64,000 nucleotides of DNA from Bacteroidota bacterium. GTDB lineage: Bacteria > Bacteroidota > Rhodothermia > Rhodothermales > UBA10348. A program made the position numbers and the translations under genes. This document shows, one piece after another, positions 1 through 7,448 of the stretch; the first letter of the stretch is position 1; each line of letters begins with the position of its first letter. Below the pieces are notes generated by a model, which had not been told where the DNA came from, did not search any database, and saw only the letters and a list, made by a program, of their open reading frames with translations. The stretch covers positions 1-64,000 of the forward strand of contig JAJCYQ010000043.1 of the NCBI GenBank assembly GCA_029262835.1. Reading direction: 5' to 3'.

Positions 1-92
1 ACGATGGCGGACGCGAAATTGGCCCCGTCCCGCAGGGTAGCGTCGAAAATGGCGTTTCTCTGTGTTGTTCGTCGCTCGAATGACGCTGCCAT
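1..92 (-). CDS. 5' end of a protein running off the window, possible pentapeptide-repeat protein
   Basis: Reading leftward from an ATG whose first base is 92, there are 30 codons without a stop up to the window edge. A GGAG motif lies about 8 bases before the ATG, which is a good Shine-Dalgarno sequence for this window. The visible protein has a possible five-residue rhythm (AIFDA, TLRDG, ANFAS) that resembles pentapeptide-repeat proteins. With only 30 residues the family call is weak. The gene would be divergent from the DUF2721 gene at 181. Confidence 0.45.
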   Translation of the reverse strand, partial: MAASFERRTTQRNAIFDATLRDGANFASAI

Positions 93-180
93 ACTTCGCT
101 CCTCACGCCTTGATAAACGCCATTTTCGTCGGCTACAGCGGGCTCTGGCGTAGTGTTAACAGGCCCTAAAATACGACGTT

Positions 181-633
181 ATGGAAACCATTGAAATCGC
201 ACTCACGCCGCTTGTTTTCGTATCCGGCATGAGCCTCTTCCTGCTGGTGCTCACCAACCGGTTCACAACGCTTACAAGCCGCGCACAGGAATTCATAACA
301 AACTGGGTTCGGGACGCGAACGATGCACGTGGGCGGCGTTTCGCCCGGCGTCATCCGGAGCGGATTGAAAAACTGGCAGCCCGGATCGACATCCTGAAAG
401 CATCGATCTTTTTTGCCGCCACATCGATCGCCGTCTCGCTCGCGGCGAGCGGCCTGATCCTGTTCTTCTCGACGTCGGCGCGCGAGCTCAAGGAGCTGAT
501 GTTGGTCGTGGCGTTGTCGGCGCTCGTGAGCGTGGTCCTGTTTCTGGTCGATATCATGCGGGCAGCGTCGAATACCCGCGCGGACCTGAAGGATCTCGCC
601 GACATGGTTCGTGAGGGCGAGGAGGCAGGCTGA
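181..633 (+). CDS. DUF2721 family membrane protein
   Basis: This 150-residue protein starts with a hydrophobic segment carrying the DUF2721 signature (residues about 8-35: TPLVFVSGMSLFLLVLTNR, then TSRAQEF). Two more hydrophobic segments follow at about 75-97 and 105-125, giving three membrane passes in all. The function of the family is unknown. No ribosome binding site is visible before the ATG. The gene converges with the cytochrome c gene, whose stop is 22 bases away. The family call is fairly firm; no role can be given. Confidence 0.8.
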   Translation: METIEIALTPLVFVSGMSLFLLVLTNRFTTLTSRAQEFITNWVRDANDARGRRFARRHPERIEKLAARIDILKASIFFAATSIAVSLAASGLILFFSTSARELKELMLVVALSALVSVVLFLVDIMRAASNTRADLKDLADMVREGEEAG

Positions 634-655
634 ACGCTACGTCTTCAGCGGGCTT

Positions 656-1414
656 TTACTGCCGGAGCGTATTAATCCGGTCCTGGACGCCGCGCGCGTT
701 CGGGTTGATTTCCAGCACGCGCTCGTAGGCCACAATGGCCTTGTCGGTATCTCCGATCTGCTCAAAAGCCTGGGCCAGGGCTACCCAGGCGGGCGCCGAG
801 TCCGGATGGAACTCCGTATTGAGCTCATAGAGCGCAATGGCCTCCTCTGTCAGACCTTCGGCGAGCAGCTCCTGGGCGACGGAGGCCGTTTCCTGCTCCG
901 TGAAATCAAACGCGCCCGCCTGCAGGTACTTCCCTCGCAGTTCGCGGTAGCGGGCTGTCGCGGCATCGGCTCCCTGGTCGTGCGCCGCCATGTAGAGCTC
1001 CTGGGACAGCAGGAAGGGGCGGACCTGTCCGCGGTGACACGTCTTGCACGTCATGGTGACGGGTGGTTCGCGGCGGTTCTCCATGGCGGGCAGCGTGCGC
1101 GTGTTCAGCTCCTCGAGCATGCGCATCATGTAGCGCGCCTTTTCCTTCTCTGGCTTCTCGTCGGCCGCAAAGTCCATGTCGGCGAATGTCGCACCGCGGT
1201 TCACGTGGCAGTGCGTGCACCGCACGCCGAGCGCCCCTGAAAAACTGCGCATGGTCGCGACGAGGTCGGCCCTGTCAATATCTTCGGGAAGCACCTGCAG
1301 ATTGGTGAACGTCTCCGGGATCTGGGCCGATGCCCGGTCCACCGCGCCAAAAAGCACAGCGGCAATGGCGAGCAGGGACAGGAAGAGAGGAGAAGCGGAC
1401 AGGAGCTTTTTCAT
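656..1414 (-). CDS. Secreted multiheme-type cytochrome c with C-terminal TPR
   Basis: The start is placed at the ATG before MKKLLSASP because a signal peptide follows at once (cleavage probably after DRASA, residue 30); upstream in-frame codons do not look coding. The 252-residue protein has two heme-binding motifs, CTHCH at 66-70 and CKTCH at 123-127, in a context (NLQVLPEDIDRADLVATM, then GVRCTHCH) typical of the photosynthetic reaction-centre cytochrome c subunit family (CytoC_RC). That family is widespread in non-phototrophs as periplasmic electron-transfer proteins. Two TPR-like helical pairs fill residues 170-250. Nothing phototrophic is seen nearby, so a role in respiration or in an oxidative secreted pathway is more likely than photosynthesis. 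Confidence 0.85.
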   Translation of the reverse strand: MKKLLSASPLFLSLLAIAAVLFGAVDRASAQIPETFTNLQVLPEDIDRADLVATMRSFSGALGVRCTHCHVNRGATFADMDFAADEKPEKEKARYMMRMLEELNTRTLPAMENRREPPVTMTCKTCHRGQVRPFLLSQELYMAAHDQGADAATARYRELRGKYLQAGAFDFTEQETASVAQELLAEGLTEEAIALYELNTEFHPDSAPAWVALAQAFEQIGDTDKAIVAYERVLEINPNARGVQDRINTLRQ

Positions 1415-1568
1415 GGCGCAGGCACGGGAAAATTCGGGCTCATTGACGGATTGCAAGTGTACCACGGGCGGATACACCCCGCACGTGCGGTGTTACGGAT
1501 AGTAGGGCAGATGCCACGAACAGCCCGATTGGCGCGATGAGTTGCTCTACATGCAACCGGTGGCGGCG

Positions 1569-2627
1569 TCACGACTCGGCCAGTTCTTTCGAGAACGTCT
1601 CCCCGTAGAGGTACCAGATGGCCAGAAAGAGGCTCGCCACGATGGGACCAATGATGAAGCCGACCGCGCCAAAGAGTACAATGCCGCCTAGCGTCCCGAC
1701 CAGAATGAGTAGATCCGGCATCTTGGTGTCGCGCCCCACGAGCTTCGGCCTCAGGAAGTTGTCGACCGAGCCCACCACGAGCGCGCACCAGGTCGTGAAC
1801 ACAATGGCGACCCACACCGGACCCTGCACGAAAAGGATGACGGCGGCCGGAATCCAGACCAGGGCCGATCCGATAGCCGGAATAATGGACAGCACGATCA
1901 TGACCGTCATCCAGAAGGCCCAGCCCGGAAATCCAACGAGCAAAAACGCCAGGCCGGCGAGCGATCCCTGGATGAGCCCGATCATCAGGCTGCCTTTGAG
2001 CACGGCGCGCGTGACCGATACGATTTTGTCGAGCAGAACCTCCTCCGACTCCCTCGGCAGCGGGCTGTAATAGAGCATCCGGTCCAGAATCCGCGACCCA
2101 TCCCGCACGAAAAAAAACATCGCGTAGATGAGGATGAACAGGTGAAGGAAGAACGTCGCCGTGCCACGCGTGAGGCCCACCACGGAGTTGGCCAGGAACC
2201 CCCCGGCGGCCGCCGCGAATTCGCTGAGCTTGGTCACCAGTTCCTCCTCATCGGGCATGAGTTCGCCCACGAACGGAAGATGCGCCAGGCGGTCGCTGAG
2301 CACACCCGGGTCCTCGATCTGGCTCAGGATCCATGGCCGTGCGGCCTCGCTGATTTCCAGCGCCTGGTTTGCCACGAGCCCGAGGAAGCCCGCGAGCGGG
2401 AGCCCGACGCCAACCAGCAGGATCACCAGCGTACCGGTCGCCCCGAGCGTCCGGCGGCCCCGCGACATGCGGTTGCATACGCGCGAGAGCGGCTGCGCCA
2501 TGGCGCTGAAGACGGCGGCCAGGAACAGCGTGATCAGAAAATCGCGCACCATCCAGAGGAACAGCAGCGAAATGCCGGTCACCAGGATGAGCAGCCAGCG
2601 GCGGTGGAACGTGTTCTCAATCTGCAT
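1569..2627 (-). CDS. AI-2E family transporter (permease)
   Basis: This 352-residue integral membrane protein has the AI-2E/YdiK/PerM layout. There are two to three hydrophobic segments near the N terminus (WLLILVTGISLLFLWMVRDF), a soluble middle part, then a cluster of membrane segments ending in the conserved region with GxxIFGxxGxxxGP-like residues (GIVLFGAVGFIIGPIVA) near 320-340. The family exports small molecules or sodium ions, and the substrate cannot be read from sequence. The start is chosen at MQIENTF because the earlier in-frame residues are proline/arginine rich and unlike the family. A TACATTTG box sits 3 bases upstream of this start. Confidence 0.85.
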   Translation of the reverse strand: MQIENTFHRRWLLILVTGISLLFLWMVRDFLITLFLAAVFSAMAQPLSRVCNRMSRGRRTLGATGTLVILLVGVGLPLAGFLGLVANQALEISEAARPWILSQIEDPGVLSDRLAHLPFVGELMPDEEELVTKLSEFAAAAGGFLANSVVGLTRGTATFFLHLFILIYAMFFFVRDGSRILDRMLYYSPLPRESEEVLLDKIVSVTRAVLKGSLMIGLIQGSLAGLAFLLVGFPGWAFWMTVMIVLSIIPAIGSALVWIPAAVILFVQGPVWVAIVFTTWCALVVGSVDNFLRPKLVGRDTKMPDLLILVGTLGGIVLFGAVGFIIGPIVASLFLAIWYLYGETFSKELAES

Positions 2628-2630
2628 GCC

Positions 2631-2638
2631 CAAATGTA
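2631..2638 (-). promoter_or_regulatory. Candidate Bacteroidetes-type -7 box upstream of the AI-2E gene
   Basis: The minus strand reads TACATTTG, a match to the TAnnTTTG consensus of Bacteroidetes promoters, only 3 bases before the ATG. If used, the transcript would begin at or very near the start codon. The same octamer occurs before hemA. No clear -33 element was found, so this is tentative. Confidence 0.3.
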
Positions 2639-2714
2639 GCAATTCCCGGCGAGCCGCGCGTGGCGCATGCGCGCGCCCAGGGGGCACGAATCCGAGCGCG
2701 GCAGAGAGCCCGAT

Positions 2715-3041
2715 TCAGCCCTGCCAGACGGCGAATCCCTTTGCGCGCAGCCGATCGGCAAGCCATACCTCGATTTCAAGCGCATCGGCGCGCGTTGGGA
2801 TGGGATTATACGCCTCGAACAGGTCCGGCCGAAGCCTCAGCCCGAACTCCTTCGCATACCGGTTCGATTTATAGCCTTCCTTGTGCTGATCCAGGCGCAG
2901 CGCCGGCCTTCGCACACTGCTGCCCACATACAGGCACGTACTTTCGGTAGATGCGCCGGGGTTCGCCCGGCGGAACCGGGCGCGCCCCCAGACCGCACGG
3001 TCCAGCTCAATCACATAGACGTAATAGGCCGCGACTGCCAC
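2715..3041 (-). CDS. GIY-YIG nuclease-like protein
   Basis: This 108-residue protein has the GIY-YIG core: YYVYVIELD at 6-14 stands for the GIY strand and CLYVGSS at about 36-42 for the YIG strand. Conserved arginine, lysine and histidine residues follow (RRPALRLDQHKEGY), then an acidic residue in ALEIEVWLADRL that could supply the metal-binding glutamate. Small proteins of this kind are common and mostly uncharacterised; a role in DNA processing is inferred from the fold. The start overlaps the end of the upstream hydrolase gene by 31 bases, so the two are probably co-transcribed. Confidence 0.7.
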   Translation of the reverse strand: MAVAAYYVYVIELDRAVWGRARFRRANPGASTESTCLYVGSSVRRPALRLDQHKEGYKSNRYAKEFGLRLRPDLFEAYNPIPTRADALEIEVWLADRLRAKGFAVWQG

Positions 3042-4045
3042 ACCTCTTCTCCCTGACTGTGTTTCTCAACAGACCGATGCGCCACAGGCTCATTCCCGTC
3101 CCAGAGGCGCGCCAGAAAATCCAGCGTGCGACGCTCGGTGTAGTAGGGTCCGCGCCGCGTGACAAACCCAATGTGTCCACCGAAGCGGGGCGTATCGACC
3201 TCGAGCCATTCATTGGACGTCTCGGGCGTGCAGGTGGGCGAAAGGAACGAATCGTCCTGGGCATTGATGAGGAGCGCCGGCCGGCGGATGTCATCGAGCA
3301 CATGGATGCAGCTCGCCTTGTCCCAATAGTCGAGGGCATCCCGGAAGCCGTGCATGGGCGCCGTGAAGCGGTCATCGAATTCCCGGAAGGACTCAATTTT
3401 TTCGAGGCCGTCGGTGTCCAGGTGCCCGGGAAACAGCGCGGCCTTCTCCGCGATCTTATCCCGCATGGAGCGCATGAACCGCTTCAGATAAATCCGGTTT
3501 TCGCGCCGCTCAATAACCTCGCTGCTCGTCGTGAGGTCGCACGGAACGGAAAACGCGACGGCACCATCTGCGAGGCACGCACGGCCCTGTTCTCCAAGGT
3601 ACTTGAGAACCTTGTTGCCTCCCATACTGAAGCCTACGAGCGCGGCGTGGTCATACAGCGTGCGGACGTGTTGCAGCACGGTATGCAGATCGTCGGTTGC
3701 GCCGCTGTGATAGAAATGGACCTGCCGGTTGGGCTCGCCCGAGCAGCCACGGAAATTCCATGCCACGACATCGTGACCGGCGCCCGTGAGCGCGCGCACC
3801 ATGCCCCGGATGTAGGGCTTGTCGGAGTTGCCCTCGAGGCCGTGCCCAATAATGACGGCGTGGCGCGCCCGCGCGTGCTCACCATTGGCATACGCCCAGT
3901 CGAGGTCCAGGAAATCGCCGTCCGGCGTATCGATCCGCTCGCGCACATACGCCGGAGGGGGCACGCGGCGCAGACGTCCTCCGACGATCGTATTCAGATG
4001 GCCATTGCGCAGCAGCAGTGGCGGCGAGTAAGTGTGACGCGGCAT
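3011..4045 (-). CDS. YheT-type alpha/beta hydrolase
   Basis: This 344-residue protein belongs to the YheT/COG0429 hydrolases. The N terminus has the family motif LLLRNGHLNTI, followed by a glycine-rich oxyanion region (IIGHGLEGNSDKPY), WNFRGCSGEPNR, the nucleophile elbow GFSMGGNK, the acid loop AQDDSFLSP and the catalytic histidine in RFGGHIGF. The family is thought to hydrolyse esters, but the physiological substrate is unknown. An upstream in-frame ATG at 4102 would add 19 residues, but it sits 8 bases from a strong hairpin (4110-4130), so I prefer the ATG at 4045. The gene probably forms an operon with the GIY-YIG gene. Confidence 0.85.
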   Translation of the reverse strand: MPRHTYSPPLLLRNGHLNTIVGGRLRRVPPPAYVRERIDTPDGDFLDLDWAYANGEHARARHAVIIGHGLEGNSDKPYIRGMVRALTGAGHDVVAWNFRGCSGEPNRQVHFYHSGATDDLHTVLQHVRTLYDHAALVGFSMGGNKVLKYLGEQGRACLADGAVAFSVPCDLTTSSEVIERRENRIYLKRFMRSMRDKIAEKAALFPGHLDTDGLEKIESFREFDDRFTAPMHGFRDALDYWDKASCIHVLDDIRRPALLINAQDDSFLSPTCTPETSNEWLEVDTPRFGGHIGFVTRRGPYYTERRTLDFLARLWDGNEPVAHRSVEKHSQGEEVWQSRPITSM

Positions 4046-4109
4046 GGGTGGGCAGATTTTCGACGTGGCCGTATACACGCCCACCCGCTGCAGGTTCTTC
4101 AATCCGCTT

Positions 4110-4130
4110 CTGGGCCGTTTTTCGGCCCAG
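4110..4130. terminator. Perfect 8-bp hairpin between zinc-ribbon and YheT genes
   Basis: CTGGGCCG and CGGCCCAG pair perfectly around a loop of five T (five A on the minus strand). The hairpin lies just after the palindromic element that ends the zinc-ribbon gene, so it probably helps terminate that transcript. There is no T-run after it on the minus strand, so an attenuator or mRNA-stabilising role is equally possible. Confidence 0.5.
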
Positions 4131-4134
4131 AATT

Positions 4135-4159
4135 AAATGTAACTTTTATTGTTACATTT
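4135..4159 (-). repeat. Palindromic dispersed repeat, copy 1 (AAATGTAAC-N7-GTTACATTT)
   Basis: A perfect 9-bp inverted repeat with a 7-base spacer. On the minus strand it supplies the stop codon of the zinc-ribbon gene (GAA ATG TAA, then the rest of the palindrome). The identical sequence, in the same relation to a stop codon, occurs at 48999-49023 on the plus strand. The identity covers 26 bases including the spacer. Confidence 0.85.
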
Positions 4160-4373
4160 CTTGATGCTGCACGCGGACCGCCTGGTCTCGTGATTCGGCG
4201 ATCACGGTGCCGCACGTGCGGCAGCGCCAGCGAATTCTGTCGGGTAGGGAGGGTGCCACGCCGAGCAGGAGCCCGGCGAAGAAGGACCAGAGCGGATAGT
4301 GCGCTTCGGGACTTACCCAGAAGCTGTCAATTCCATTGTTGCATTTGCACCGAGCGTCAAGCTTGTCTCCCAT
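4152..4373 (-). CDS. Small zinc-ribbon / single-pass membrane protein
   Basis: This 73-residue protein starts behind a strong Shine-Dalgarno sequence (GGAGGT, 8 bases before the ATG), which is unusual in this window and supports a real gene. It has a CKC pair near residue 9-11, one hydrophobic segment at about 28-42 (LWSFFAGLLLGVA) and a WRCRTCGTVI zinc-ribbon half-site near 49-58. A second small zinc-ribbon/membrane protein of different order lies at 47641. No function is recognised. The stop codon lies inside the palindromic repeat at 4135-4159. Confidence 0.65.
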   Translation of the reverse strand: MGDKLDARCKCNNGIDSFWVSPEAHYPLWSFFAGLLLGVAPSLPDRIRWRCRTCGTVIAESRDQAVRVQHQEM

Positions 4374-4468
4374 GATGGTTACCTCCGGGATTCGTGACGT
4401 GGGTGCGTTCTCCTTCCGGGCACCAGTTACGTTGCAGCCGGGCCGGGCGTGTTACTCCGCTGGGCGAA

Positions 4469-5674
4469 TTACTCCCCGACCGGCACGCGGAGTTCGAGCA
4501 CCGGGTGCGTGCCGGGCGCGGTTACGACCGAAAGCAATTCGAACGTCATGCGGACGTTCTCGAGCCGATCGAGCGTTTTTACGTCGAGGACCGTCGTGTG
4601 GTGCGGCGGCAGCATGATGAGGTCGCCCTGCTTGTGGAAGCCGTACGGCGAGGTATTACGCAGCACGAACTCGGCGTCGGAGACGTTCTCGATTTCAAGA
4701 CGCAGCACCGATGTATCGCCCGGGTAGTGGGCCCTTTTGATGCGGATGGATGCGCCGACCAGCGGCATCACGTGCTGCTCGCGCCCGATCAACATGTTCC
4801 GGTGCCAGACGACCGTACGGCGGTCCACGAGCGCCTGGCGGATGCCTTCCTGCGAGCGTTCCGTGGCGAGCACGATGGTGACGGGGCGGTGGCCGCCCTC
4901 CGGCACATGATAGTCCCAGTCCACAAGGCCGTGTATGTCCGACGTGCCAATGATGGTGAGATTGTTGTCGAGCGCAATCTGGAGCGCTTCGCGCGAGTAG
5001 GTGCTTTCGTTTACGACTTCGATGCCCGAGAGCAGGCCATCGGCAATGAGCGCATCGTGCAGGGGCTCCAGCCTGGCGACGCCGTCTTTTCGCTGCGCCG
5101 TCCAGTTGGGGTGGTTCCAGAACGTGAATCCGCCCTGACCCGCCGCGGCTTCAAAGGCGGCGCGCGCGTCGTCTACCAGAAGGGCGTTGGCATCGGTCAG
5201 AAAAATGGCATTCGAGTGCCCAGGCGGCATGCTGCGCGTTATTTCCGAGCCGGCAATCACGATCAGGTCGGAGTTCTGGGCTGCACGGGTCGCGATATCG
5301 TATGCCCGGTTACGGTCGGGGTGCGGAATATCTGCCTTGTGAGGCTGGTACTCGATGTGCTCGGTGATGGCAATGCAGTCCAGGTTGTCGCGCAGCGCCT
5401 CCTGGACGCGGATTGTGGGCCACACGCTGCCGTCGGAGAAGACCGTGTGCATGTGGAAGTCGCACGTGAGCGAGAGGAAATCGGCCGTATCTGGAAACTG
5501 AATGGCGCGCGCCGCCGGGTGCGTGTGCGGGGCGGTCGGATCGCCGGACGCCTGGGCGCGGGCCGGCTCCGGGAGGGCCATCAACAGCAGGGCCAGCGTG
5601 GCGGCAAAAAGGCGGGCAATGAGCGCTTGTCGGAAGCGGAAAGGGAGAGAGAGCAACCGGGTTGATACGAGCAT
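4469..5674 (-). CDS. Secreted PHP-domain metal-dependent phosphoesterase
   Basis: This 401-residue protein has a signal peptide (cleavage probably after PARAQA, near 41) and a PHP domain. The metal ligands are visible in order: FHMH at 73-76, FSDG at 79-82, ITEHIEY at 103-109, a glutamate in AGSEITR, HSNAIFL, WNHPNW and TSDIHG. PHP enzymes hydrolyse phosphoesters using two or three divalent metals; exported forms probably scavenge phosphate from nucleotides or sugar phosphates outside the cytoplasm. The last 120 residues form a separate beta-rich domain. The closest group I recall is the Sb-PDE-type secreted phosphodiesterases, but that subfamily call is uncertain. Confidence 0.8.
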   Translation of the reverse strand: MLVSTRLLSLPFRFRQALIARLFAATLALLLMALPEPARAQASGDPTAPHTHPAARAIQFPDTADFLSLTCDFHMHTVFSDGSVWPTIRVQEALRDNLDCIAITEHIEYQPHKADIPHPDRNRAYDIATRAAQNSDLIVIAGSEITRSMPPGHSNAIFLTDANALLVDDARAAFEAAAGQGGFTFWNHPNWTAQRKDGVARLEPLHDALIADGLLSGIEVVNESTYSREALQIALDNNLTIIGTSDIHGLVDWDYHVPEGGHRPVTIVLATERSQEGIRQALVDRRTVVWHRNMLIGREQHVMPLVGASIRIKRAHYPGDTSVLRLEIENVSDAEFVLRNTSPYGFHKQGDLIMLPPHHTTVLDVKTLDRLENVRMTFELLSVVTAPGTHPVLELRVPVGE

Positions 5675-5766
5675 GGGTTCGTTGACGATGAGCCAAAGCA
5701 GCAGGGTGAAGCCACAATATGCAACGCCGCGCGGCCGAAATCACGGCCTGGGCGTGATGTTCACGA

Positions 5767-7266
5767 TCATGTAATACGCGATATGAGAAGCAGCGTGGCA
5801 TCGTCTTCGAATCGCGTCCCCGGCGTTGTGGCGAGCACCTCCCGGTGGAGCGCCTCGAGTGGTCCAGGCGGCATGTCCTGCCACAATCGGGCCAGCCCGT
5901 CGACCCCGAGTTGCTCTCCGCCCGGCCGAGCGGCTTCGCTGTAGGCATCGGAATAGAAAAGCAGGGTGTCGCCGGGGGCAAGCGTGGTCGACGCCGTTTC
6001 GAAGAGTCCGTCGCGAGACGGCATGAGTCCGAGCAGGAAGCCATCCGAGGTGAGGCGCTCGACGCGGCCCAATCCGGCGCGCAACAGCAGCCCATCGGGG
6101 TGGCCAGCCACGGCGAAGTCCGCACGCCCGGTGCTGGTATCGAGAATGGCCAGAATGGCCGATGCAAAGCGGTCCGTGGAGACGGCGCTCCCGAGCCCTT
6201 CGTTGACGCGCAGCAGTACGCGTGCGGGGTCCAATTCGGCGCGGAGGGCGTGGCGGAACTCGGAGGCGAGGAGCGACGAAATGAGCGCGGCCGATACGCC
6301 GTGCCCCGTGACATCGGCCAGCACAACGGCCACACGATCGCTTCCGAGCGGGACCACGTCGTAATAATCACCACCAATGTGTTCGGCGGCTTCGTAGCGC
6401 GCATCGAACGAAAAAACACCTTGTGACGCAATGGATTGTGGGAGCAGGCGGCGCTGTGTTCGGCGGGCGTGTTCCAGATTTTCCGTCATCTGATCGCGCT
6501 GCGCCTCGATGGTTGCAAGCGCCTCGCGCAGGCTGAACTCGAGCTCTTTCTGCGCCGTCACGTCCTCTTTTACGGCCAGGAAATAGAGAATGCGCTGTTT
6601 TTCGTCGACGACCGGAGAAATGGAGGCGTATTCCCAGTAGAGGTCGCCGTTTTTCTTGCGGTTGTGGAACTCGCCGTGCCACTCGCGGCCGGACGTGATG
6701 GTTTCCCACATCTGGCGGTACTCCGCGGGAGATTTCTCCCCGGATTGCAGAATACGTGGATTTTTTCCTTCGACCTCCCGGAGCGTGTAGCCCGTGAGGC
6801 GCTCGAACTTGGGGTTCACGTATTCGATTTCGCCATCGACATTGGTGATCACGATCGAGGCCGGGCTTTGCTCAACGGCCTTTGTGAGTTTTTGAAGCTC
6901 GATCTCGGTCTCTTTCTGCGCCGTGATGTCCTCCTTGATGGCCATGTAATGGGTAATTTGGCCGGCATCGTCCATGAGGGGCGAAATGGAGGCGCTCTCC
7001 CAGTAGAGTTCGCCATTTTTCTTTCGGTTGCGGAACTCGCCCCGCCACGTGGTGCCCGAGAGCAGGGTCTCCCACATCTGGCGGGTTTCTTCGGGTTTCC
7101 GATAGCCCGAATTCAGCACGCGCGGATTTTTTCCGCGGACCTCTTCGAATGCGTAGCCGGTGAGCGCTTCGAATTTGGGATTCACGTACTCGATGTTGCC
7201 ATCGGCATCTGTGATGACGACCGACGATGGGCTCTGCCTGACCGCTTCCTCAAAAAAGTTGTTCAT
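5767..7266 (-). CDS. PAS-PAS-SpoIIE (PP2C-type) phosphatase
   Basis: This 499-residue signalling protein has two PAS/PAC modules (about 1-118 and 125-241), a short coiled coil (about 242-275) and an RsbU/SpoIIE PP2C phosphatase domain (about 285-495). The phosphatase domain shows IGGDYYDV and VLADVTGHGVSAAL metal-binding motifs and a C-terminal FEDDATLLLI. The two PAS modules are closely related (IEYVNPKFEALTGY versus IEYVNPKFERLTGY), which points to an internal duplication. Such proteins usually dephosphorylate anti-sigma-factor antagonists in partner-switching cascades; no partner is encoded nearby. It is divergent from hemA, so the two share a 182-base control region. Confidence 0.9.
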   Translation of the reverse strand: MNNFFEEAVRQSPSSVVITDADGNIEYVNPKFEALTGYAFEEVRGKNPRVLNSGYRKPEETRQMWETLLSGTTWRGEFRNRKKNGELYWESASISPLMDDAGQITHYMAIKEDITAQKETEIELQKLTKAVEQSPASIVITNVDGEIEYVNPKFERLTGYTLREVEGKNPRILQSGEKSPAEYRQMWETITSGREWHGEFHNRKKNGDLYWEYASISPVVDEKQRILYFLAVKEDVTAQKELEFSLREALATIEAQRDQMTENLEHARRTQRRLLPQSIASQGVFSFDARYEAAEHIGGDYYDVVPLGSDRVAVVLADVTGHGVSAALISSLLASEFRHALRAELDPARVLLRVNEGLGSAVSTDRFASAILAILDTSTGRADFAVAGHPDGLLLRAGLGRVERLTSDGFLLGLMPSRDGLFETASTTLAPGDTLLFYSDAYSEAARPGGEQLGVDGLARLWQDMPPGPLEALHREVLATTPGTRFEDDATLLLISRIT

Positions 7267-7401
7267 GGCGATGCGTAGGTATCTGGCAACAGGTATCTGG
7301 CTATTTGTGCGGGGTCATCAATGTACGATGATCAGCGGCCGGCGCGACTTCTTCGCACGCTCTTGGTGGATCTTTTTCATGGTGTGCCATAGAATTGTGC
7401 C

Positions 7402-7440
7402 TGGTCATTTTATAATGATGACCAAGATTGCTTACATTTG
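7402..7440 (+). promoter_or_regulatory. Candidate promoter/operator of the heme operon
   Basis: An inverted repeat TGGTCAT-N9-ATGACCA (7402-7424) contains TATAAT in its spacer. It is followed by TACATTTG (7433-7440), a TAnnTTTG box ending 8 bases before the hemA ATG. The symmetry overlapping a -10-like hexamer suggests a repressor or activator site. Which of the two promoter-like motifs is used cannot be decided by eye. Confidence 0.45.
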
Positions 7441-7448
7441 CTCCACTT

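Noticed and set aside
656-1414. Evidence for photosynthesis from the reaction-centre-type cytochrome
   Set aside because: The family is common in non-phototrophs and no bacteriochlorophyll, puf or carotenoid genes are present; the heme operon has no Mg-chelatase.
2951-4375. 474-codon plus-strand open frame opposite the YheT-type hydrolase
   Set aside because: The minus strand carries a complete hydrolase with catalytic motifs; the opposite frame is arginine/histidine rich, has no family pattern and is a GC-rich shadow.
4394-5665. 423-codon plus-strand open frame opposite the PHP phosphoesterase
   Set aside because: The PHP gene has a signal peptide and all metal ligands; the opposite frame has no recognisable features.
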